Shown here: one piece after another, positions 32,576 to 42,871 of the stretch | Numbering within the stretch: position 1 is the stretch's first letter | Layout: each line of letters opens with the position of its first letter | Assembly: GCA_003170275.1 (NCBI GenBank) | Contig: PNAM01000013.1 | Coordinates: 38,178-102,177 of the forward strand | Direction: 5' to 3' | Origin: Myxococcales bacterium | Lineage (GTDB): Bacteria > Myxococcota_A > Polyangia > Palsa-1104 | Length of the DNA: 64,000 bases | Translations under genes and position numbers: made by a program | Notes under the pieces: model-generated | What the model was told of the DNA's origin: nothing | What the model saw: only the letters and a program-made list of their open reading frames with translations | Database searches by the model: none

Positions 32576-33349
32576 GTGCGCTTTCTCACCTACCTGGCGC
32601 CGAGCCTGCCGCTCGGGCTGTTCGAGACGATCGCGGTAGAGGTCGGCCGCAAGCTCGGGATCGCGACCTCACTCGCCTCGGAGACGCGCGTCTCCGGTCC
32701 GCTCGGCGGCGCGTCCGATCCGTTCAGGCGCGGCGAGGCCGACGTCGGCTTTCTGTGCTCGCCGTCCTATCTATGGATGCGCGCGCAGCCCGCGCCGGCG
32801 GTCGAGCTGGTGCCGGCCGCGCCGCTGTTCGCCGATCCGCGGCTCGCCGGCCGCCCGGTCTATTTCTCCGACGTGATCGTGCGCGCGGACGCCGGCGTCG
32901 CGTCGTTCGCGGAGTTGCGCGGCGGAACGTTCGCGTACAACGACGCGTCTTCGATGAGCGGCTACTTCAGCCTGCTCGAGAAGCTGCGCGCGATCGGCGC
33001 CGAGCGGTTCTTCGCCGAGCTGCGCCACGCCGGCTCGCACCTGCGCTCGATCGAGCTGGTCGCGGCGGGCGAGGTCAGCTGCGCGGCGATCGATTCGAAC
33101 GTGCTGCGGCACCGGCTGTCGATCGATCGCTCAGTGGCACGGCGGGTTCGCGTGCTCGAGTCGTGGGGACCGTTTCCGATCCAGCCGGTGGTGGCGCGCA
33201 CCGGGCTGCCCGCCGAAATGCGGGCCCGGCTGGCGGCCGCGCTGCTCTCGATCGATCCGCAGGTGCTGGCACCGTTCGGCGTCGCGCGCTTCGTTCCCGT
33301 CGACGAAGCGCTCTACGCCAGCTCGCCCGCGCGCGAACGCGCGGCGTAG
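32576..33349 (+). CDS. PhnD-like periplasmic-binding-fold protein without signal peptide
   Basis: 257 residues from GTG 32576, one base after the previous stop. The fold pattern matches phosphate/phosphite/phosphonate-binding proteins (PhnD family): early strand with LAPSLPLGLFETIA, GxADVGFLCSPSYLW, and the mid-domain SFAELRGGTFAYNDASSMSGYF. The N-terminus lacks a hydrophobic signal, so as annotated it stays in the cytoplasm. No ABC permease or ATPase adjoins. It could bind a small anion in the cytosol, or be a diverged regulator or scavenger. It overlaps the convergent gene at 33313-33891 by 37 bp. Confidence 0.85.
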   Translation: MRFLTYLAPSLPLGLFETIAVEVGRKLGIATSLASETRVSGPLGGASDPFRRGEADVGFLCSPSYLWMRAQPAPAVELVPAAPLFADPRLAGRPVYFSDVIVRADAGVASFAELRGGTFAYNDASSMSGYFSLLEKLRAIGAERFFAELRHAGSHLRSIELVAAGEVSCAAIDSNVLRHRLSIDRSVARRVRVLESWGPFPIQPVVARTGLPAEMRARLAAALLSIDPQVLAPFGVARFVPVDEALYASSPARERAA

Positions 33350-33891
33350 ACCGCCAGCCCCTGATCCTCGTTGCGCAAGAGGAACGAATCGAACAGCGCG
33401 TCGATGCGCGTGCGCTGCGCATCCGAGCGCGCCTGCTGGCGCACGTGCCCGAGCCCGTGCAGCGCCGCGCGCCGGCAGTGCCGGTTGTCGAGCTCGAGCA
33501 CGCGCCCGAGCGCGCCCAGCACTGGCTCGAAGCGATAGGCGGTGAGCGGCTGATCAGGCCGGTTGAAGAACAGGTCGAACGCCATCTCCGCCGTCTCGGC
33601 CAGCTCGCCCGGCCCGGTCAGCTCGCGCTGAAAGTGACGCGCGAACAGTCGCTCGACGGCGTCGAGCAGCGCGGTCGCCCGATACACGTCGACCTGCGTG
33701 GTCAGATCGGCGGCCAGCCACAACAGCCGCCACACCGCGCGCGGCGACGCCGACGCCAGGCTCGCCTCCGACAGGACCTCCGCCAGCGCCGCGGCCAGGC
33801 GCGCGCCGCTCTCGGGCAGCCCGATCTCGAGATCCGCCGCCGCCTCGACGCGCTCGGCTTCCGCCAACAACAGCTCGGCCTCGGGCGTCAC
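33313..33891 (-). CDS. Helical protein of unknown function coupled to PilZ gene
   Basis: 192 residues from GTG 33891, whose G is shared with the TAG of the PilZ gene (TAGTG). The sequence is almost entirely amphipathic helices rich in Leu, Ala, Glu and Arg (LLLAEAERVEAAADLEIG, LWLAADLTTQVDVYRATALLDAV, CRRAALHGLGHV), like a short HEAT- or TPR-type solenoid. No catalytic residues, signal or membrane segment. Its downstream end overlaps the PhnD-like gene on the other strand. Coupling to PilZ suggests a shared role, perhaps as a partner of the c-di-GMP effector. Confidence 0.75.
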   Translation of the reverse strand: MTPEAELLLAEAERVEAAADLEIGLPESGARLAAALAEVLSEASLASASPRAVWRLLWLAADLTTQVDVYRATALLDAVERLFARHFQRELTGPGELAETAEMAFDLFFNRPDQPLTAYRFEPVLGALGRVLELDNRHCRRAALHGLGHVRQQARSDAQRTRIDALFDSFLLRNEDQGLAVYAARSRAGELA

Positions 33892-34268
33892 TAGGCCTGG
33901 CCGAGGAGCTTGTAGAGCGCTTCTTCGCCCTCGAGGAACTCGAGGAAGCGGGCGCCCATGCGCGGGCCCGAGCTCTCGCCGCCCTCGGGTTTGGTCCACA
34001 CCACCAGGCCGCGCGCCCGCACCACGCCGCCGCCGGGAAGCTCGAGGCGGACCTCGACCTCGCCCTTGGCGTCGAACGGGACTGGCGCGCGCACCGAGAG
34101 GCCGCCGCAGGAGACGTCGTGCACGCGCAAATAGACGGTGTGCGCTCCGTCGAGGATCCAGCAGCGCGCGGGGAGCTCGACGCGCGGGTGGCGGCGCATC
34201 TCGTTGAGCGGCCGGGGCTGCTCGGCCGGCGCCGGTGAAGGCGCCCGCAGATCGATCTTGGGCGTCAC
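33891..34268 (-). CDS. PilZ-domain protein (c-di-GMP effector)
   Basis: 125 residues from GTG 34268, which overlaps the upstream stop as GTGA. A Pro-rich N-terminal tail of about 22 residues precedes a PilZ domain with both binding motifs: RxxxR as RRHPR (25-29) and DxSxxG as DVSCGG (51-56). The strand GVVRARGLVVW follows. It should bind cyclic di-GMP. No catalytic domain is attached, so it is a stand-alone effector. It lies between a lipoprotein gene and the helical protein gene, all overlapping. Confidence 0.9.
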   Translation of the reverse strand: MTPKIDLRAPSPAPAEQPRPLNEMRRHPRVELPARCWILDGAHTVYLRVHDVSCGGLSVRAPVPFDAKGEVEVRLELPGGGVVRARGLVVWTKPEGGESSGPRMGARFLEFLEGEEALYKLLGQA

Positions 34269-35956
34269 GGTGCGCGCACTCCCGAGAACGAGGCGCTCTG
34301 GGCGAGCGGCGTGGTCCAGCTGCCGGGCTTGATGGTGTCGATCAGCAGATCGCCGTCGGCGTCGAAGGCGGTGCCCTGGCCGACTAGCGAAAAATCGATC
34401 GCCGACGGGGGCGCGAACGGCGCGTCGAGCGCGGCGGCGAGCGGGTCGAGCGCGGCGGTGCAGGCGGTAGTGACTGCGCCGACGACTGTGCACGCGCCGG
34501 TGGTGGTGCACACCAGATCCTCGACGGCCGCACAGCCGGTCTTGCCGTTTCGCATGGCCGCAGCGACCACCGCCTCGACCAGGCCGCGGCTCGTGCGCGG
34601 CAGGACCGCCGGCACGCGCGTGGCCAGCGACAGGTCGGCGAGCGCGCGGTTCCAGAACGTGCCCAGGCCGAGCGTGAAGCCGTGCTGGCCGAGCGCGAGC
34701 GTCACGCCGCCCATGTCGATGGGCACGTCCTTGGCGACGATCAGCGGGAGCGTGGTGTCGGCGAGGTCGTAGGTGGCGGTCTTCGCCAGAGGGGGACCCG
34801 CGCTGAGCGTCACCTTCTGCAGCGCGTGCTGCGCGCTGAGCGTGGCGGCGCCGCTCATTCCGATCGTGAGCCGTGAGTCAATTTCGGCGACTTTCAGGAT
34901 TGAGTCCAGATCCGTCGCGATGGCAGCCAGTTGGGACCCCGGAGAAGGACCTGTGGTCAGTAAGCTCTCGAGCTGGGCGTCGAGGGTGGGCATGGTGCTC
35001 GGGAGCGTGGCGGGGCGGCATTTGGTGGTCGCGTCGGCGGCGCCGCGCTTGGCTTCGATGGCGGTGACGAGCGGGGCGGCGAGGCCGAGCTCGGTGGCGT
35101 CGAGGTAGTCTTGCGCGGGTGAGGTCGCGCAGGCGGAGAGCTTGTGCCAGGGCGCGGCCGCGGCGGTCGCGAGGGCCGGCTGGAGGGTGAAGCTCGAGGT
35201 CAGCTGGAAGTTGCCCAGCGCGGAGGCTTTGACGTCGGTGAGCGGCAGCGGCAGGGTGGCGGTCGCGCCCGACGGCAGCACCGCGGCGGCGAGGTCCACG
35301 CAGCCGGCCGCGACCAGGTGACCGGCGGCATCTTCGGCGCGGCCGACCACCGAGTAGGTCTGCGAGAGCAGGTTGAGGAACGCGAGCGTCGCCTTGGGCG
35401 CGCCGGTCTGCGAGACCATGCGGAACGCCGGCACCGGCGCCACCGACGGCTGCAGGTCGGCGCACACGTGATCGGTGTAGAGCAGCGCGCGCAGCGTGCC
35501 GATGGTGGCGGGTCCCTGGTAGTCGAGCACCACGTTGATGCCGACGAACGCCATCTTCGAGACCGTGACGCCGAACTCCGCGTCGGGCGCGCCGGCCGCC
35601 GACGCGCGCACCAGGAACGAGCGCTCCTGCGCGCCGCCGGTGAGCTGCACCGAGGCGATACCGTCGTCGCCGGTCTTGGCGCGGTCCATCGCCAGCGTCG
35701 AGCCGCCCGGATCGCCGAAGATCGCGAACTGCACCACCGAGCCGCCGAGCGGCGGCTGGCCGGGCGAGTCGAGGTGGTACTTCACGCGCAGGTCGATCTC
35801 CTCGGCGTAGCGCAACCCGATCTGCGTGCCCGGCGGCACCAACACGTCCAGCAGGCGCGGCGGACCGCCATCGACCGGCTGCGCAGGCGTCGAACCGCAG
35901 CCGGACACTGTCACCAGCGCAACACCCCAACAGTGCCAAAGGGTGCGCAAGCTCAC
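34265..35956 (-). CDS. Large lipoprotein coupled to PilZ gene
   Basis: 563 residues from GTG 35956. Lipobox VSGC (Cys20) follows a hydrophobic signal. Residues about 40-135 look like an Ig-like beta domain (LRVKYHLDSPGQPPLGGSV, GIASVQLTGG). The rest is Ala/Leu/Thr-rich with few marks and scattered cysteines, including a CTTTGAC pair. The end has an acidic DADGDLLIDTIKPG loop resembling a calcium-binding repeat. No known family. It faces dnaE across 150 bp. It is probably anchored in the outer membrane. Confidence 0.82.
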   Translation of the reverse strand: MSLRTLWHCWGVALVTVSGCGSTPAQPVDGGPPRLLDVLVPPGTQIGLRYAEEIDLRVKYHLDSPGQPPLGGSVVQFAIFGDPGGSTLAMDRAKTGDDGIASVQLTGGAQERSFLVRASAAGAPDAEFGVTVSKMAFVGINVVLDYQGPATIGTLRALLYTDHVCADLQPSVAPVPAFRMVSQTGAPKATLAFLNLLSQTYSVVGRAEDAAGHLVAAGCVDLAAAVLPSGATATLPLPLTDVKASALGNFQLTSSFTLQPALATAAAAPWHKLSACATSPAQDYLDATELGLAAPLVTAIEAKRGAADATTKCRPATLPSTMPTLDAQLESLLTTGPSPGSQLAAIATDLDSILKVAEIDSRLTIGMSGAATLSAQHALQKVTLSAGPPLAKTATYDLADTTLPLIVAKDVPIDMGGVTLALGQHGFTLGLGTFWNRALADLSLATRVPAVLPRTSRGLVEAVVAAAMRNGKTGCAAVEDLVCTTTGACTVVGAVTTACTAALDPLAAALDAPFAPPSAIDFSLVGQGTAFDADGDLLIDTIKPGSWTTPLAQSASFSGVRAP

Positions 35957-35986
35957 AGGACTGACACTAACACAGGTGGGGACATA

Positions 35987-36085
35987 CTGTGGAGGAGCCT
36001 GGGGGCAGTTGTGTGGCCGATGTCAGTCCCTTCGTGTAAACCAACACTTGCCGCTGTGGAGCGGTTTTTGGAGGCCACTCCACAG
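35987..36085. promoter_or_regulatory. Three copies of CTGTGGAG in the dnaE upstream region
   Basis: CTGTGGAG at 35987-35994 and 36054-36061, and its complement CTCCACAG at 36078-36085. The last two form an 8-bp inverted repeat with a 16-base spacer just before the dnaE start at 36107. This is a candidate operator or leader hairpin. It is not a DnaA box (TTATCCACA). Confidence 0.4.
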
Positions 36086-36106
36086 GCTGGCGGAGTAGAA
36101 GAGCGC

Positions 36107-39637
<3,531 letters not shown>

Positions 39638-39666
39638 AGGTCTGCTACAATCAAGCGGCGAGCTCG

Positions 39667-41145
39667 ATGCTTAAAGAACCCTCGCCTCCGCTCGAGCCGG
39701 GCTACAAGCTCGACGACAAGTACGTGGTCGTGCGCCACATCAAGACCGGCGGGATGGGCGCGGTGTACGAGGTCGAGCACGTGCTGCTCGGCAAGCGCCT
39801 GGCCGCCAAGCTGCTCCTGCCCGAGCTGATCAAGCGGCCCGAGCTGCTCGAGCGGTTCCGCCGCGAGGCGCGCGCGGCGTCGGCCACCGGGCACGAGAAC
39901 ATCGTCGAGGTCACCGATCTCGGCGAGACCCGGGCGCAGGTCCCGTTCTTGATCATGGAGCTGCTCAACGGTCGCACGCTCGGCACCGAGCTGAAGAACG
40001 GCCGGCTGCCCGCCGAGCGCGCGGTGCACATCACGCGACAGATGCTGTCGGCGCTCAAGGCGGCGCACGCGCGCGGGATCGTGCACCGCGATCTCAAGCC
40101 GGAGAACATCTTCCTCATCCAGCGCGCGGGCGATCCGGACTTCGTCAAGGTGCTCGACTTCGGCATCGTCAAGATGCTCGACGAGGAGCTGGGCTCGGAG
40201 CTGACCCAGGCGGGCCAGGTGGTGGGCACGCCGACCTACATGGCGCCGGAGCAGGCGCGCGGCGCGGAGATCGATCAGCGCGTCGACGTGTATGCGACCG
40301 GCGCGATCTTGTACCGGATGGTGACCGGGCACCGGCCGTTTCAGGGGCCCAACTTCAACTCGCTGCTGTTCGCGATCGCGCAGGGCAATCCGACCGCGCC
40401 GCGCACGCACGCGCCGGAGGTGACCGCGCAGCTCGAGGCGGCGATCCTGCGCGCGATGGCGGTCGATGCGCGCGCGCGTTTCTCCAGCGCGTCCGAGTTC
40501 GACGAGGCGCTGTCGGAGGAAGATCGCACCGATCAGAAGTCGCCCACCACCGTCGCCGGCGCGAGCGAGGCCGAGCCGTCGAAGCCGGAGTGGTCGCAGC
40601 GATCGGTCACGCTGATGGGCGACGCCAACCGCGGCCCGACCCGCGTGCGGCGCGCGATCTCGGGCGCGATGAGCCTGGTGATCGTGATCGGCCTGACGGT
40701 GGTGCTGATCGGCGGCACGCTGTTGGTGGTGCGGCGGGTGCTGCGGCTGCGGGCCGGGGCGGAGCTGGCGCGCGAAGCGGAGGCGGCGCGCGCGCGCGTG
40801 CTGGCGGCGCCGCGGCCCCAGTTCGTGATCGTCACGCTCGAGGTGGATCCGCCGTCGGCGCGGCTGACAATCGACGGCGCGCAGGTGAGCGGGGCGCGGC
40901 TCGAGCTGGTGCGCGACGGCTCGCGCCATGTGCTCAAGGCCGAGGCGGACGGCTACGTCACGGAGGAGCGCGCGTTCCTGACCGCCGGCGATCAGAAGCT
41001 GACGATCAAGCTGCGGCACGGCAAGACGCGCCGCCCGGCCAGACCGTTGGCCGGTGCTGCACCCGTCGACGACGGCGACGAGGCCAAGATGAAGACGCTT
41101 CAGAAGCTGCTCGACAAGCTGGGCGACGAGACCCAGCTGCCGTAG
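39667..41145 (+). CDS. PEGA-domain Ser/Thr protein kinase downstream of dnaE
   Basis: 492 residues. Kinase domain about 19-275: TGGMGAVYE (27-35), Lys48, HRDLKPEN with Asp142, DFG at 164-166, MAPEQ. A linker (TVAGASEAEPSKPEW) leads to one transmembrane helix (about 335-360) and an extracytoplasmic PEGA-like domain (about 393-455; ARLTIDGAQVSGARLELV). All catalytic residues are present. The short gap after dnaE suggests cotranscription, tying a sensor kinase to replication or growth. Substrates cannot be inferred. Confidence 0.93.
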   Translation: MLKEPSPPLEPGYKLDDKYVVVRHIKTGGMGAVYEVEHVLLGKRLAAKLLLPELIKRPELLERFRREARAASATGHENIVEVTDLGETRAQVPFLIMELLNGRTLGTELKNGRLPAERAVHITRQMLSALKAAHARGIVHRDLKPENIFLIQRAGDPDFVKVLDFGIVKMLDEELGSELTQAGQVVGTPTYMAPEQARGAEIDQRVDVYATGAILYRMVTGHRPFQGPNFNSLLFAIAQGNPTAPRTHAPEVTAQLEAAILRAMAVDARARFSSASEFDEALSEEDRTDQKSPTTVAGASEAEPSKPEWSQRSVTLMGDANRGPTRVRRAISGAMSLVIVIGLTVVLIGGTLLVVRRVLRLRAGAELAREAEAARARVLAAPRPQFVIVTLEVDPPSARLTIDGAQVSGARLELVRDGSRHVLKAEADGYVTEERAFLTAGDQKLTIKLRHGKTRRPARPLAGAAPVDDGDEAKMKTLQKLLDKLGDETQLP

Positions 41146-41170
41146 CGATCGCGCGCAGCAAGGCGGGCGG

Positions 41171-41176
41171 AAGGAG
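41171..41176 (+). promoter_or_regulatory. Ribosome binding site of the small lipoprotein
   Basis: AAGGAG, eleven bases before ATG 41188. The spacing is slightly long but no other site is present. Confidence 0.6.
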
Positions 41177-41187
41177 TAGGATTTCGC

Positions 41188-41427
41188 ATGCGCCGCCCCT
41201 TTCTTCTCAGCATCGCGTTGAGCGCAGCCGCTGGTTGCGGGAAAGACTTCTACGACCTCGACGGGGGCGATCAGATCACCGTCGGGGCGGCGTTCGTCAA
41301 GCAGCATGGCGTGCTGTCGGGACACCTGGAATCGATGTGCCCGCCGCTCAAGCCGCGACCGCCGTTTGACATGTCCGCGGCGCCGCCCGACGACCTGGCG
41401 CTGCCTGCCGGCGATGGAAGCGCATGA
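41188..41427 (+). CDS. Small putative lipoprotein coupled to FAD oxidoreductase
   Basis: 79 residues. The signal MRRPFLLSIALSAAAGC has a lipobox AAGC (Cys17). The mature part is about 60 residues with an Asp-rich N-terminal segment (FYDLDGGDQ), a Met-Cys-Pro-Pro motif and a Pro/Asp-rich tail (PPFDMSAAPPDDLALPA). No family recognised. The stop overlaps the ATG of the oxidoreductase gene (ATGA). Such short lipoproteins often cap operons for envelope proteins. Confidence 0.65.
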   Translation: MRRPFLLSIALSAAAGCGKDFYDLDGGDQITVGAAFVKQHGVLSGHLESMCPPLKPRPPFDMSAAPPDDLALPAGDGSA

Positions 41428-42857
41428 CCAGCCCGCGCGTGGTGGTGCTCGGCGGCGGCGCGTGCGGCATGACCGCCGGCTACACGCTAGCGCGCGCGGG
41501 CGTCGAGGTGGTGGTGCTCGAGCGCGAGCTGCGCGTCGGCGGGTTGTGCGGCACGCACGAGCGGCGCGGGTTCCGCTTCGATCTGGGCGGGCACCGGTTC
41601 ATCTCGAGGAGCCGCGCGCTCGACTCGCTGGTGCGCGAGCTGGTGGGGAGCGATCTGCTCGAGCGCACGCGGTCGAGCGTGGTGCTCAACGGCGGCCAGG
41701 CGTACCGCTATCCGCTCGAGCTCGACGACGTCTTGCGCAAGGTGAGCCTGCGGCGCGGCGCGAAGATCGTCGGCAGCTACGCGTGCGAACGCGTGCGGCA
41801 GGCGGTGCGGCGCGACCCCGACGTGTCGTTCGAGGACTGGGTGACGCACCGGTTCGGACGCGAGCTGTACGCGACCTTCTTCGGCCCGTATACGCAGAAG
41901 CTATGGGGGATCGCGCCGTCGCAGATCTCCGCCGACTGGGCCTCCCAGCGCATCTCGCTGCTCTCGCTCAGCGACGTGCTGGTGCGCCTCGCCGGGCTGC
42001 GCAAGGGCGGCGCCCGCACCTATGCGCGACGCTATCTGTACCCGCGCCTGGGGATCGGGGAGATCTTCGAGCGCATGGCGGCGGCGATGATCGGGGCGGG
42101 CGGCAAGCTCTACCTCGGCGCGCGCTTGACCGGGATCGACACGCAGAAGGGCAGGGTGCGCGCGGTCCGCTACCGCACCTCGTCGGGTGAGCACGAGCTC
42201 GCGTGCGACGCGGTGATCTCGACGGTGGCGCTGCCCGAGGTCGCGCGCATGGTCGGCGGCGCGGCGATGCCGGTGGCGCTGCGTCGCGCGTCCGAGCGGC
42301 TGCGCTTTCGCGCCATCCGGCTGTGCAACGTGCTGCTCGATCTGCCCGAGGTCTCGCCGCACACCTGGATGTACGTCTCGGATCCGCGCTACCTGATGGC
42401 GCGCATCCAGGAGCCGCGCCACCGCAGCCCCGAGCTCGCGCCGCGCGGTCAGACCTCGCTCATGCTCGAGATTCCCTGCGACGTCGGGGACGAGCTGTGG
42501 ACCGCCTCCGAGGAGCAGATCTACGCGCGCTGCATGGACGACCTCGCCGCGCTCGGCTATGCGCACCTGCGCCGCGCCACCCTCGACTACTTCTCGACCT
42601 ACGTTCACGAGGGCTATCCGATCTACCACCTCGACTATCTGGGCGATCGCGATCGCCTGCTCTCGTTCGTCGGCGAGACGGCGAACCTGGTGAGCTGCGG
42701 GAGACAAGGCGCGTTTCGCTACATCTTCATGGACACCGCGATGGAGATGGGGATGGCCGCCGCGCAGCTCTACCTCGACCGTCGCGGCTCGGGACGCGCG
42801 ATCGCCGATCTGCGCTCCGAAGCGGGCCTGGTCGAAGCGCGCGCGCTGACAGCCTGA
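41424..42857 (+). CDS. FAD-dependent oxidoreductase (protoporphyrinogen oxidase / UDP-galactopyranose mutase-like)
   Basis: 477 residues. The N-terminal Rossmann motif is VVVLGGGACGMTAGYTLA (GxGxxG), with acidic Glu at the end of strand 2 (VVVLERE). GGLCGTHERRGFRFDLGGHRF and the C-terminal FAD contact (DTAMEMGMAAAQ) match amine-oxidase/NAD(P)-FAD family proteins found in polysaccharide and carotenoid pathways. Full length. The substrate is unclear: UDP-galactopyranose mutase, protoporphyrinogen oxidase and desaturase types all share this fold. It lies 14 bp before the 781-residue lipoprotein gene. Confidence 0.85.
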   Translation: MTSPRVVVLGGGACGMTAGYTLARAGVEVVVLERELRVGGLCGTHERRGFRFDLGGHRFISRSRALDSLVRELVGSDLLERTRSSVVLNGGQAYRYPLELDDVLRKVSLRRGAKIVGSYACERVRQAVRRDPDVSFEDWVTHRFGRELYATFFGPYTQKLWGIAPSQISADWASQRISLLSLSDVLVRLAGLRKGGARTYARRYLYPRLGIGEIFERMAAAMIGAGGKLYLGARLTGIDTQKGRVRAVRYRTSSGEHELACDAVISTVALPEVARMVGGAAMPVALRRASERLRFRAIRLCNVLLDLPEVSPHTWMYVSDPRYLMARIQEPRHRSPELAPRGQTSLMLEIPCDVGDELWTASEEQIYARCMDDLAALGYAHLRRATLDYFSTYVHEGYPIYHLDYLGDRDRLLSFVGETANLVSCGRQGAFRYIFMDTAMEMGMAAAQLYLDRRGSGRAIADLRSEAGLVEARALTA

Positions 42858-42871
42858 AGAAGGGAACGATC

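Noticed and set aside
35987..36085. CTGTGGAG copies as DnaA boxes or a replication origin
   Set aside because: They lack the TTATCCACA core, there is no AT-rich unwinding region, and no dnaA or dnaN is near.
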